Shown here in pieces: positions 8,188-16,708 of a stretch of DNA of 35,559 bases. Position numbers and translations under genes: made by a program. Each line of letters begins with the position of its first letter. The stretch's first letter is position 1. The stretch comes from Candidatus Magasanikbacteria bacterium CG_4_10_14_0_2_um_filter_37_12 (GTDB lineage: Bacteria; Patescibacteriota; Patescibacteriia; Magasanikbacterales; UBA922), in assembly GCA_002793015.1 (NCBI GenBank), contig PFPK01000039.1, forward strand, positions 1-35,559. Direction: 5' to 3'. Under the pieces are notes generated by a model. That model was not told the origin of the DNA, made no database searches, and saw nothing but the letters and a program-made list of their open reading frames with translations.

Positions 8188-10122
8188 TTATTCACTGGAC
8201 ATTCTCACTTCCTCAAGAGTATATCCACTTACATCCACACTTCCACTGATATTCTCATACCCACTAGCTGTAATAGTATAATCATAAGTAGCATTGGCAA
8301 GATTGGCAAAATACGCCTGGCCAGGTGGAGTACAGCTATTGGTGTAAGTAAGAGAAACGTCAGACAAAGTTGGAGTATAGGTACTGGAAACAGTAGACAA
8401 ATAAACCCTATAACGCATGTACTGATCACCATTGTGAATCTCATTCAACACCAAGTTACTGGTCGTATAATAAGTGTTAGTTGTCCCATCTGGCCCCAAA
8501 TAACTCCAGCTACCAGCATCGGTCGTGCTGGTCGAAGCTACTTGAAACTTCACTGAATCATCACCTGTTTCTGTCGGCTGTGCCAATGGCTCCCAAATAA
8601 TATTGCGATAAGTTGGTTCAGCCCCAAGATCAAAAGTGGACGATTCCAGCCACCCACTACTGGCATAATATTGACCAACTATCTCCAGAGTGACATCTCC
8701 TGGCGAACCTGTGAAATCTAGATTACCATCTGTCAAAGCAAATTTAGTATTGTCCGACATTGTTGACTGACCTCCACCACCAGACCAATCTGTCTGTCTA
8801 ATACTACCTACACCTGTCACCACTGTATCGTCAAACCCAAAGGCTGATGTCAAATGAATGTTGGCATTGGCAATAGGCTGATCTGTGGCATCATCAAGCA
8901 CAGCAACGTTAAGCGCATTAGTAGACTTAGTGCCAAGTATCAATTGTACTGGCTGAGTCGTATCCGCCAAAAGATTGATTGGCTGGACTGGGATAGTACC
9001 AATAATGTCAAAACTAGGAGTGGAAAAACTGTAATTGTCTCCAGCTAAATTGTTCATAGTATAATTTCCAGTTCCATTAGTCACAATACTTTCATCTACT
9101 TTCAAAACTGTCGGGTTGGTCCCCCAAAAATGAGTTCCTGAAACACCTACACTTACAGTACCAACAGGCTGACAACTCAAGTCAATTGTACTCAAATCAA
9201 TGCCCGCAACTTTATCAATACTAAAGCTAATCTCCGTGACATCTTGAGCTACTACTGAAGCAAATGGTTTGATTGGATTGGGAATAGCTTCCGATGTATT
9301 GATAGTCATGTCAGTAGTGTAACCAATTTTGCTGACAGTGATCTGGTAGCTATTAATTCCTGATCCTAAATCTACGATTCGAAGCATACCATCGTTGTCT
9401 GTGGTATCTGTAAAATCCACTGTTGGGTCAGTGTCTGTAGCTACAATATGAACATCAGCCCCCTGTACAGGGTCGGCATTAGAGTCAAATACTTCTACAA
9501 ACAATGCTCCATGAGTCGGGTCTCCTTCCAAAAATTTCGGAGCAACAATAGTGGAGAGGCTGACCGGATTATTTTGACGACAATGATCACAAAGCACTGA
9601 CACTTCCACAAATTTGTAATCAGCAGGCTGGTTATCATTTGGAGCTGGCGATCCACCACATGCACCCTCTGTGTCCCCATGTTCCAAGTGTCCAGGGAGA
9701 GCATTGTCGGCAATACATAAAGTGTTGTTGCTATGACACACCTCGATCTTGGGGTCCTGACATTCTCCGCCACCTTCTTGCCCTGTGCCGATTACGCCGT
9801 CATAAGGATCATCAATATTTCGAACAGTGCGTGTAATTGTAAAGTCAATTCCATTACGAGTAGTACTCACTATCCGATCAAACACCCCGGCTGGGCTGCC
9901 ATTGATAATCCCAATATTGCTAAAAGCTACATTACGAATAATTTCTATTTGCTCATTCAATAAAGAAGTCTCAATAATTCGGACACGAGAATTGTAGACT
10001 ACTTTGAAAACAAATTGGATGCCCGAATATATTCCCATTGCAAAAATAACAAAAATTCCAGTGGCAACAAGAACTTCGATCAAAGAAAAGCCTTTTTTAT
10101 TTTTACAAAAAAATCTAATCAT
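8188..10122 (-). CDS. Large prepilin-like surface protein with Ig/CarboxypepD-reg-like repeats
   Basis: A 644-residue protein with a canonical class III signal, NKKGFSLIEVLVATGIFVIFAM. It therefore joins or anchors to a type IV pilin-like filament. A Cys-rich segment near 115-160 contains VCHSNNTLCIADNALPGHLE and a later HGD...GAC, a motif seen in many exported bacterial proteins, and a CDHC pair follows. Next come at least two beta-sandwich segments like carboxypeptidase regulatory domains (GALFVEVFDSNADPVQGADV... and the C-terminal ANATYDYTITASGYENISG). The Cys pairs imply disulfides, matching the DsbA/VKOR pair at 16.2-17.3 kb. It is far longer than ordinary pilins, so it may be a tip or adhesive minor subunit. 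Binding target unknown. Confidence 0.75.
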   Translation of the reverse strand: MIRFFCKNKKGFSLIEVLVATGIFVIFAMGIYSGIQFVFKVVYNSRVRIIETSLLNEQIEIIRNVAFSNIGIINGSPAGVFDRIVSTTRNGIDFTITRTVRNIDDPYDGVIGTGQEGGGECQDPKIEVCHSNNTLCIADNALPGHLEHGDTEGACGGSPAPNDNQPADYKFVEVSVLCDHCRQNNPVSLSTIVAPKFLEGDPTHGALFVEVFDSNADPVQGADVHIVATDTDPTVDFTDTTDNDGMLRIVDLGSGINSYQITVSKIGYTTDMTINTSEAIPNPIKPFASVVAQDVTEISFSIDKVAGIDLSTIDLSCQPVGTVSVGVSGTHFWGTNPTVLKVDESIVTNGTGNYTMNNLAGDNYSFSTPSFDIIGTIPVQPINLLADTTQPVQLILGTKSTNALNVAVLDDATDQPIANANIHLTSAFGFDDTVVTGVGSIRQTDWSGGGGQSTMSDNTKFALTDGNLDFTGSPGDVTLEIVGQYYASSGWLESSTFDLGAEPTYRNIIWEPLAQPTETGDDSVKFQVASTSTTDAGSWSYLGPDGTTNTYYTTSNLVLNEIHNGDQYMRYRVYLSTVSSTYTPTLSDVSLTYTNSCTPPGQAYFANLANATYDYTITASGYENISGSVDVSGYTLEEVRMSSE

Positions 10123-10128
10123 ATATTA

Positions 10129-10137
10129 ATTATAACA
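10129..10137 (-). promoter_or_regulatory. Extended -10 promoter abutting the large pilin gene
   Basis: TGTTATAAT on the minus strand ends about 6 nt before the ATG at 10122, so the transcript would be leaderless or nearly so. No good -35 is seen at the usual distance. Confidence 0.5.
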
Positions 10138-10171
10138 TAAATAGAAAGAAAATGCTTTTTAAAATCTTAAT

Positions 10172-10202
10172 AAAAAATCACCTCAACTTAGGCGATTTTT
10201 TT
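10172..10202 (-). terminator. Terminator after the coiled-coil gene
   Basis: A hairpin with arms AAATC-CC and GG-GATTT (one mismatched pair, 8-nt loop) is followed by a T-run on the minus strand. It lies downstream of the stop at 10239. Confidence 0.6.
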
Positions 10203-10238
10203 GTGTCTCTTATCTCCTGTCTCAATTTATCTACACCA

Positions 10239-10712
10239 CTACTCACCCAAGACTTCACTAATCATCTCATCCACATTTTTTTCTGCCAACTTCTCCAATT
10301 CTCCGCTACTCATCCCTACGCCAACACCCTCTTTCAACTGTTCCATTTCTTCCCGAATTAAGTCACCACGCATCTTCAATAATTCGTCTTGGTATCCACG
10401 AATTTGTTCTTTCAGCTCTGTCACTCTGTCATGATCTTGCTTGACAGAGCTACTGTGACTTCCATCATCGCTAAGTTGCAATTGCTGACGGAGTTGACGG
10501 ATAGCTTGGGTCACCTGTCCGATATGAAGAAGAATGTTTTGCATTTGTTGTTTGTTATTCTTTACCTCTTTGACCAAATAATCAGCTCGTTCTAGACTAG
10601 CGGCGGCTTGCAATTCTGGGTCTTTTTCTCCTTCGCCACCTTCGCGTGACTCAAATTTTGGCTCATTTTCAAGAGACTTTTCTCGCAACCCTTTTTCTGT
10701 TTCCATAGACAT
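10239..10712 (-). CDS. Small charged coiled-coil protein, function unknown
   Basis: A 157-residue soluble protein that I do not recognise. Residues about 35-135 are strongly helical and heptad-like (ASLERADYLVKEVKNNKQQMQ, then HDRVTELKEQIRGYQDELLKM), pointing to a coiled coil and oligomerisation. The N terminus is Glu/Lys-rich and there is no signal or membrane segment. The ORF track begins at an upstream TTG inside an intergenic repeat; the ATG at 10712 (MSMETEKG) is more plausible, and a further ATG lies two codons on. It has its own terminator and lies behind a divergent promoter region shared with the PfkB gene. Confidence 0.6.
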   Translation of the reverse strand: MSMETEKGLREKSLENEPKFESREGGEGEKDPELQAAASLERADYLVKEVKNNKQQMQNILLHIGQVTQAIRQLRQQLQLSDDGSHSSSVKQDHDRVTELKEQIRGYQDELLKMRGDLIREEMEQLKEGVGVGMSSGELEKLAEKNVDEMISEVLGE

Positions 10713-10716
10713 AAAT

Positions 10717-10806
10717 ATATACGAAATTTCAAACAATACGAAAATTACGAACTAATTTAAAATGGGGGGGGAATTTTTTGTATATTTCGTGCTGTTCGTA
10801 TTTTCG
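10717..10806. repeat. ACGAA-rich inverted repeat around a G8 tract
   Basis: CGAAAATTACGAAC (10739-10752) is mirrored by GTTCGTATTTTCG (10794-10806), differing by one base. A run of eight G (10764-10771) sits between the arms, which is unusual in this AT-rich DNA. It lies between divergent genes and resembles the 34-bp repeats at 11859 and 12341. Confidence 0.6.
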
Positions 10807-10845
10807 CACATGAATTGTACCACGCCATCCCAATCACATCAACAT

Positions 10846-10873
10846 TTGTATTCTCCGCCAACCGTGCTAAAAT
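10846..10873 (+). promoter_or_regulatory. Promoter of the PfkB kinase gene
   Basis: TTGTAT, 16-nt spacer, TAAAAT. The predicted start near 10880 gives a leader of about 26 nt. Confidence 0.55.
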
Positions 10874-10905
10874 AGTTATTATCAAAACTAATAATTTAAA
10901 CCCCT

Positions 10906-11853
10906 ATGCACATTCTAATCTCAGGTTCACTCGCCTACGACTACATCATGGATTTCCCAGATAGTTTCAAAAACCATATCTTGCCTGATCAAATTCATAT
11001 ACTCAATGTCTGTTTTGTGGTAGACACACTTGAAAAAAATCTCGGAGGTTGTGCTGGTAATATTGGCTACACCATGAAACTTCTGGATGCTGACCCTATT
11101 ATTTTTTCTCCACTAGGCAAAGATGCGATTGATTATCTGGAATATTTCAAAAAATTAGGACTAAACACAAATTATATCCCAATCTCAAAAAACAAAAATA
11201 CATCTTCTGCCCATATTACAACTGACAAAGATGACAATCAAATCATTGCTTATTACAACGGTGCTGGAGATGAAGCAACAGACATGAATGTCAAAGATAT
11301 CAAAGAAAAAATTGATTTCGCCATCATCTCACCAACCAAAAAAGAATCTATGATCAAACATGCCAAAGAATGTTTTGATCTCCAGATTCCATTCTGTTTT
11401 GATCCTAGCCACCAACTGCCAGCCTTCACTCCGCAGGAACTCATGGCTACCATCGGTCAAGCCAAATTTTATATTGCCAATGATTATGAACTAAAACTAA
11501 CTGAAGAAAAAACTGGCTGGAGTAAAGAAGAATTGCTAGACCATGTTGAAGTACTCATCACCACGCTTGGAGAAAAAGGATCTGTTATTGCCACCAAAGA
11601 CCAAATATTTGAAATAAAACCATGCCCGCCAGATTCTATAGAAGACCCCACTGGAGCAGGTGATGCTTACCGTGCGGGATTTTTTACAGCTTATACCCGT
11701 GGTCTAGATTATCAGACTTGTGGTCAAGTGGGTTCAGTGGCATCTACCTATGCTATTGAACACTACGGCACTCAAAATCATACTTTTACTCTAAAAGAAT
11801 TTTCTGATAGGTACAAAAATACTTATGAAGAAACGATTGATTTGAAGATGTGA
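10906..11853 (+). CDS. PfkB-family kinase, adenosine-kinase-like
   Basis: A 315-residue ribokinase-fold enzyme. The N-terminal GSLAYDYIMDFPDSF, the GGCAGNIGY signature (47-55), DPSHQLPAF near 166 and DPTGAGDAYRAGFF (247-260, catalytic Asp253) are all present. As far as I remember, the pattern, including the TGWS segment and the overall spacing, resembles actinobacterial adenosine kinase (AdoK) more than sugar kinases such as RbsK or FruK. It would phosphorylate adenosine to AMP for nucleoside salvage, a sensible function in a reduced genome. It is one of the few plus-strand genes left of the candidate origin and ends 5 bp before a 34-bp inverted repeat. The substrate is inferred, not shown. 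Confidence 0.75.
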   Translation: MHILISGSLAYDYIMDFPDSFKNHILPDQIHILNVCFVVDTLEKNLGGCAGNIGYTMKLLDADPIIFSPLGKDAIDYLEYFKKLGLNTNYIPISKNKNTSSAHITTDKDDNQIIAYYNGAGDEATDMNVKDIKEKIDFAIISPTKKESMIKHAKECFDLQIPFCFDPSHQLPAFTPQELMATIGQAKFYIANDYELKLTEEKTGWSKEELLDHVEVLITTLGEKGSVIATKDQIFEIKPCPPDSIEDPTGAGDAYRAGFFTAYTRGLDYQTCGQVGSVASTYAIEHYGTQNHTFTLKEFSDRYKNTYEETIDLKM

Positions 11854-11858
11854 AGAAA

Positions 11859-11892
11859 CATACGAATTACGAATATTTCGAATGTACGAATA
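11859..11892. repeat. Left 34-bp inverted repeat of the GxxExxY cassette
   Basis: Begins CATACGAATTACGAATATTT. The reverse complement of 12341-12374 matches it at 32 of 34 positions. It starts 5 bp after the PfkB stop and ends 2 bp before the stop codon of the GxxExxY gene. Confidence 0.85.
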
Positions 11893-11894
11893 GT

Positions 11895-12308
11895 TTAAGA
11901 AAACAAATTGTGATTTACTATTCTCTTTATTACGACACAGTCTTGTGCAAAACAACCAATAATGGCTAACTTAAAACCAAGCGAATCCAGATATTGTCCA
12001 ACTTGACTATAAATATTTTTTGGAATAAATCTTCCTCGCTTTAACTCCAAAACTACCTTATCTTCTATTAGAAAATCTAAAAAGTACTTCCCAACTATTT
12101 TGTCGTTGTACTTGATTGGAACATAATACTGTTCTTCAAATTTTAATCTTACTTTTTTTAAACCAATAGCCACTGCTTTTTGCACATATCTCTCTAAATT
12201 ATTGCCCCCAATGGCGTTATGCACACCAAACAAAACTCCATTAATTTTGTAACTCAATTCCGGATACAGCAAATCATTCCTACGCAAAGTATAATTATTG
12301 TTAACCAT
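11895..12308 (-). CDS. GxxExxY protein, PDDEXK_3-like nuclease-fold protein
   Basis: A 137-residue protein of the GxxExxY family (Pfam PDDEXK_3 group). The helix GVHNAIGGNNLERYVQKAVA contains a variant of the name-giving motif (GGNNLERY, 34-41). The core strand-turn-strand YFLDFLIEDKVVLELK supplies Asp78, Glu88 and Lys90 of a PD-(D/E)xK-type site, so nuclease activity is possible. Its biological role is not established. It lies between two convergent genes and is bounded almost exactly by 34-bp inverted repeats, as if it were a cassette. A TATAAT box (12319-12324) with a TTCGAA at the inner end of the right repeat could form its promoter. Confidence 0.8.
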   Translation of the reverse strand: MVNNNYTLRRNDLLYPELSYKINGVLFGVHNAIGGNNLERYVQKAVAIGLKKVRLKFEEQYYVPIKYNDKIVGKYFLDFLIEDKVVLELKRGRFIPKNIYSQVGQYLDSLGFKLAIIGCFAQDCVVIKRIVNHNLFS

Positions 12309-12340
12309 ACAACATAATATTATATAAGTAGCCTATCTAG

Positions 12341-12374
12341 TATTCGAACATTCGAAATATTCGTAATTCATATG
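12341..12374. repeat. Right 34-bp inverted repeat of the GxxExxY cassette
   Basis: Inverted copy of 11859-11892 with two mismatches. It ends one base before the stop codon of the lamin-tail gene and may supply the -35 region of the GxxExxY promoter. Confidence 0.85.
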
Positions 12375-15300
12375 TTATTTCTTCTTCACCATCTTTTTGA
12401 TCTTCTCCAAAATTTCTTTCATTCTTCCACCCTTGCTTGTCACAAAAAGCCCAAACAAGACTGACGTCAGACCACCAGCCGTTGCCGTCAAATACTTTTC
12501 CGCCACCTCTTTTGACTGGTCTTTTGCTTGCACATCCTGCTGAATTACAACATCTTCCGCCACACCAGTTTTCACAATATCTTGCGATGAACGTGGCAAA
12601 AGCCGATAACCAGTTTTTGTTTGGCTAATTATTCCTGAAACAGAAATAATATCACCAAGCTGAAGAACTTTTGTATTGATTCCAGAACCACGTTTGAAAT
12701 ACACTTTCACTTCTTCTGTGCCATCGTCGACATACATATAAGACGATTTCAATTCTGTAATCTCGCCATTCACTTCTACCAGCCAACCTTCTAGTTGTTC
12801 ACCAATATCAATCGTTTCTACCGGCTGTGGAGTAGGGATACCAACGTGATCTATTTTTTCAATATCTTTTTTTTCTTTCACTTTAATTCTGGTCTCTCCG
12901 CCAGATTCAGAAATTTCTCCAGCCACCTGGACACGATCACCAATTTCTAATTTTGGAAAATCTTTATTGTACATATAAATCTGGACACCTGCTGAGCCAA
13001 TTAAAGTCTGTGTAGTGGTATTAGAAACAGCAGAAGAAACAATATACATATACTGCGCCCCAAATACTCCCGGTTCAACTGACACCACACCACTAACAAT
13101 TACTTGGTCACCTATATCTTCATCTCGCAATTTTTCTAAAGTAGTCTCAATAGTTGGCTTAACATATTTACTACTGCCTTTAGTTATTTTCACCCCCTTG
13201 ACAGACTTTGGCACTGCAATAATATTTTCTTCACCAGGTGTAGGCGTGCCTGTCCAAATCCACACTTCGTCAGCATCACGAATGTATGATGCGCCTTCCA
13301 CCACATCGTCATAGCGAATATCTTGAATAACCTCGCCGTTAGGATACAAAAGACGCACACTATCACTAGTATTGTTTAGCGCCAACTTGGTGTCTTGTCT
13401 TGCAAACAATAAATATTTACCAGCCTCAATCGTTGTGCTATCAGGAATAGTATAAGCCCGCGAACCACCTTCTTCATCATCAATTTTCAATTGCGACAAA
13501 TCAATATCTTCCGTAGTAGGATTATATAATTCAATAAATTCAGTGGTGTCTGATCCTATTGGATTGGGCAGTGCTTCTGAAATTTGAATTTTTTCCACAT
13601 CATCAATTTGATAATATCCACCATTAAAAGATAATTTATTTTTGACAGTAATAATTACCTTCTTTTTTGTTTCATTATTATTCGAATCTAATACAATTAA
13701 TTCTACAGTAAACACTCCTTCTTCCGTGAACAGGTGTTCAACCACATCACCATCGTCGCTATCTCCATCACCAAAATCCCACTTGAAATCCATCTTATCC
13801 CCATCAGGGTCAGTGGTATCAGAAGCGTCAAACATCACTGGCTCGCCAACAGCCACTTCGCTATCAACATCAATCGCAATAATTGGTGCAGCGCTCTTTC
13901 CTTCGACAACATTTTCTTTTCCAGAAGTAATCTTGGTAGTCCACGCCCAAGTATTATCAAGGCGTCTGGCATAACTCTCATCTTCATCCGCACTACCAAC
14001 ATATTCTACAGAATCGGTCAACGTATCATTTGGAAAAAATAATTTTACAATATCGCCACCAGTGTTATTGAGAGCAATGCCAGTCATAACACGTTTAAAG
14101 ACTAAATAGCTACCTGGCAAAATTGTCCCCTGTTTGATTGTATATCTCTTGCTTGTGCTGTCACCAAGTTTCCAATTGGTAAGATCGACTGTTTCTATGC
14201 CAATATTTTTTAGTTCAATAAATTCGTCTTCATTATCTGAACCAGATGGATTGGGAAATACTTCATTCAAAATTATATTGAAAGACCCAACAGATTGTTC
14301 AATGACTTCCCCATCTTCCGTTATACTTGAAACCACGTTGGTCTTCCCTTTGGTGATTGTCGTGGTTAAGACAAAATCGTAATGATCATTATCGGCGTCT
14401 TGACCATCCACTTTTCTCGCCAAACTCATCGGATCTTTGGCAATCGGAGCATTATCAGAAACATTGCCATCATCCCAAGTACCATAAGTAACACGATCAA
14501 TTTCTTTACCGCTTGGATCAAAAAGCACGACAACATCGCCACTATTATTTAGATTTCCTTTTGGACTTTCGACAATCGCAAAACTTTTGGCAGAAATAGA
14601 TCCACTAAGCACAGTCTTGGTCTCGCTACCATCCTCGATCCACCAGCCAGATAAATCAATACTGGAAGCAGTTTTATTATAAAACTCTACAAACTCAGAC
14701 TGATCGTCTGCTGGATCCGAGACAAGCTCGTTGATCACCACATCTCCAGGTTGGTAAACAATTGATGGTAGCTGTGGTGTCGCCCCACCACCACTAGAAG
14801 GACTACTAGGCTCATTTTCAACTATCGGTATAGTAACAATATTTTCTAACCCCTTTGTAATTGTTGTTGTTTCCTTAAAATCATTTTGATCGCTCTCCGT
14901 ATCTTGTCCGTCAGAAATTCTAGCCACGCTATTTCCTTTTTCATGATCTGGCGCATTGTCAGACTTATTACCATCATCCCAATCCCCATAGCTAACTTTA
15001 TCGACAATTTCATCTTGTAAATTTTTTAAAACAATCATGTCCCCGCCATTATTCAACTTACTTGATGACAATTTTATAACCACAAAACTACTGGCTTCAA
15101 CTGTTGAAGTTGGCGACGCAATTTTTCCTACCCCATCATTCAGCGTCCAACCAGTAAGATCAATGCTGCTAGTCGAAAAATTATATAATTCAATCCATTC
15201 GCTCTCACCGTCTGTCGGGTTAGCGACAAATTCATTGATCACAATTTGTCCCACATTACTATTTTCTTCGCCAGAAATAGAATCAAAAACTTGAACACTT

Positions 15301-16115
15301 TGGCTGGCAGATTCAGTAGCCCCTTGATCGTCAGTGACAGTAAGCGTTATTTCAAATATGCCAGCACTGCTATAAGAATGAACCACTGTAACACCTACAC
15401 CGCTTTCCCCATCACCAAAGTCCCATGAGTAATCACTAATACTACCATCCTCGTCGCTAGAAAAAGAAGCATCAAATGTTGTACTTACATTAAAATAAAC
15501 AGAAAAAATAGCTGAGATAACAGCCGTAGGGTTTTTATTTTCCTCGGTGGGCAAATTAGCTTCACTACCCCCATTTCCTATATACCAATAATTTTTCTGG
15601 CCAACGGTATTACTGTCTGGATGAATTTTCCAATTTTCCTCTGTATAATCGGCATTTTCTGGGTCAATTCTCTCAAGAGAAAAATCTGGTGAAGCAATAT
15701 AAATAAATTCTTCGATTATTTCTTCGTCAGCATCTTTGAGAGAAATATTCTCTCCATCTTCGCTCAATGTCTGCCACGAACTATCAAATATAGTCGTCGT
15801 CACATCTGGGTAGTCTGCCAAAAAATTAAAATCATTCTGTACAATGACAACATATTCACCTGGATCGATGATCATGTCTTCACCCTGAATCAAATCTAGC
15901 CCATGATTAGTATTATTTTCCAAAAATTTCCAATCCTTCATATCAACTGCTTCCTCGCCTTTGTTAAAAATTTCTAACCACTCATGCCCACTAGATTCAT
16001 AAGCACCAATCTCGGTGATAACTATATCAGTGTTAGCACTATGAACAAACTTAACAAATAAAAAAATACTCCCAAAAAGTATTGCGAGCAAAACAAAAAG
16101 TTTTAATTTTGACAT
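12375..16115 (-). CDS. Large exported lamin-tail/PKD/OB-fold surface protein
   Basis: A 1246-residue protein with an N-terminal hydrophobic signal (KLKLFVLLAILFGSIFLFVKF). Five lamin-tail domains are recognisable by repeats of VINEFVANPTDGESEWIELY-like openings near residues 30, 290, 460, 620 and 840. Two PKD domains with WDFGDG lie near 230 and 770, and an OB-fold-like segment (DQVIVSGVV...GDRVQVAGEIS) runs from about 1000 to 1190. A membrane segment near 1215 and a basic tail (KIKKMVKKK) anchor the C terminus. Lamin-tail domains occur in secreted nucleases and surface proteins; no nuclease domain is visible here. It is probably cell-surface anchored. It has a clear Shine-Dalgarno sequence, unusual for this window. 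Confidence 0.8.
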   Translation of the reverse strand: MSKLKLFVLLAILFGSIFLFVKFVHSANTDIVITEIGAYESSGHEWLEIFNKGEEAVDMKDWKFLENNTNHGLDLIQGEDMIIDPGEYVVIVQNDFNFLADYPDVTTTIFDSSWQTLSEDGENISLKDADEEIIEEFIYIASPDFSLERIDPENADYTEENWKIHPDSNTVGQKNYWYIGNGGSEANLPTEENKNPTAVISAIFSVYFNVSTTFDASFSSDEDGSISDYSWDFGDGESGVGVTVVHSYSSAGIFEITLTVTDDQGATESASQSVQVFDSISGEENSNVGQIVINEFVANPTDGESEWIELYNFSTSSIDLTGWTLNDGVGKIASPTSTVEASSFVVIKLSSSKLNNGGDMIVLKNLQDEIVDKVSYGDWDDGNKSDNAPDHEKGNSVARISDGQDTESDQNDFKETTTITKGLENIVTIPIVENEPSSPSSGGGATPQLPSIVYQPGDVVINELVSDPADDQSEFVEFYNKTASSIDLSGWWIEDGSETKTVLSGSISAKSFAIVESPKGNLNNSGDVVVLFDPSGKEIDRVTYGTWDDGNVSDNAPIAKDPMSLARKVDGQDADNDHYDFVLTTTITKGKTNVVSSITEDGEVIEQSVGSFNIILNEVFPNPSGSDNEDEFIELKNIGIETVDLTNWKLGDSTSKRYTIKQGTILPGSYLVFKRVMTGIALNNTGGDIVKLFFPNDTLTDSVEYVGSADEDESYARRLDNTWAWTTKITSGKENVVEGKSAAPIIAIDVDSEVAVGEPVMFDASDTTDPDGDKMDFKWDFGDGDSDDGDVVEHLFTEEGVFTVELIVLDSNNNETKKKVIITVKNKLSFNGGYYQIDDVEKIQISEALPNPIGSDTTEFIELYNPTTEDIDLSQLKIDDEEGGSRAYTIPDSTTIEAGKYLLFARQDTKLALNNTSDSVRLLYPNGEVIQDIRYDDVVEGASYIRDADEVWIWTGTPTPGEENIIAVPKSVKGVKITKGSSKYVKPTIETTLEKLRDEDIGDQVIVSGVVSVEPGVFGAQYMYIVSSAVSNTTTQTLIGSAGVQIYMYNKDFPKLEIGDRVQVAGEISESGGETRIKVKEKKDIEKIDHVGIPTPQPVETIDIGEQLEGWLVEVNGEITELKSSYMYVDDGTEEVKVYFKRGSGINTKVLQLGDIISVSGIISQTKTGYRLLPRSSQDIVKTGVAEDVVIQQDVQAKDQSKEVAEKYLTATAGGLTSVLFGLFVTSKGGRMKEILEKIKKMVKKK

Positions 16116-16118
16116 ATG

Positions 16119-16125
16119 ACCTCCT
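16119..16125 (-). promoter_or_regulatory. Strong Shine-Dalgarno site of the lamin-tail gene
   Basis: AGGAGGT lies 3 nt before the ATG at 16115 on the minus strand. Most other genes here have no recognisable site, so this gene may be translated strongly. Confidence 0.75.
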
Positions 16126-16153
16126 AATTAAAAAATTAAAATAATTAATTAAG

Positions 16154-16183
16154 AGTATATTAAAGTAAATTTTTAAATTCCAA
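16154..16183 (-). promoter_or_regulatory. Promoter of the lamin-tail gene
   Basis: TTGGAA, 18-nt spacer, TATACT on the minus strand, about 38 nt before the start codon. Confidence 0.5.
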
Positions 16184-16207
16184 TAAATTTACAAAAAACT
16201 GGTTGTA

Positions 16208-16708
16208 TTATATATTTTGTTTATTTTGACGATACAAATACACCATACCTACAACAAAAAGTGACGTAGAAGTTATTGCCGAACCCATGCAAAAATAACA
16301 AATGGAATGAATTACAAAAAGTTGTAAATACACAAAATAAATTGAAGCCAAAAAACCAACTACCGTAATCCTAGAAATCCAAAGCAAAATTTTGATCTTT
16401 TTTTTGTCTAAATAAAAAACAACCAACAAAAGAATACTTAGATAATACAAAGTCCCAAATAGAGCAACAGGAATCCCAAACAATGTAGAGTAGACACTCG
16501 ATGTCACAATATCACACCCACCATTCACCCCACACCCAATATAACTACCAGTCAAATTTTTGATAGCCAAAAAAGTGGAATCACAAAAACCAATAATAGA
16601 AAAAATCAAAAACAAAACCGCAAATTTAATTTTGGTTTTGTTATGTTCTTCACAACTTTCGTTATAAGGTGGAGAGATGTTGTTCGAGGAGGGATTTGAA
16701 TCCATCAT
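16208..16708 (-). CDS. Vitamin K epoxide reductase (VKOR) family protein, DsbB-like
   Basis: A 166-residue membrane protein with about four hydrophobic helices. Loop cysteines Cys59 and Cys65 (GCGVNGGCDIV) and the in-membrane Cys137-x-x-Cys140 (CYFC) form the VKOR redox relay, and the SSVYSTLFGIPVALFG segment follows the loop as usual. VKOR homologues reoxidise a DsbA-like thiol oxidase and pass electrons to quinone. Its start overlaps the end of the DsbA-like gene by 47 nt, so the two are co-transcribed and probably translationally coupled. They form a complete disulfide-forming system for exported proteins such as the Cys-rich pilin-like protein at 8188-10122. The long hydrophilic N terminus (about 27 residues) is encoded mostly within the overlap. 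Confidence 0.88.
   Translation of the reverse strand: MMDSNPSSNNISPPYNESCEEHNKTKIKFAVLFLIFSIIGFCDSTFLAIKNLTGSYIGCGVNGGCDIVTSSVYSTLFGIPVALFGTLYYLSILLLVVFYLDKKKIKILLWISRITVVGFLASIYFVYLQLFVIHSICYFCMGSAITSTSLFVVGMVYLYRQNKQNI

Noticed and set aside
11859-12374. Standard insertion sequence
   Set aside because: No transposase domain (no DDE, HUH or serine/tyrosine recombinase motifs) and no clear target-site duplication; only a GxxExxY gene between the repeats.
13015-13974. Plus-strand ORFs of 99-110 codons within the lamin-tail gene
   Set aside because: Shadows of a long, domain-rich minus-strand gene; Ser/Thr/Pro-rich products without family features.
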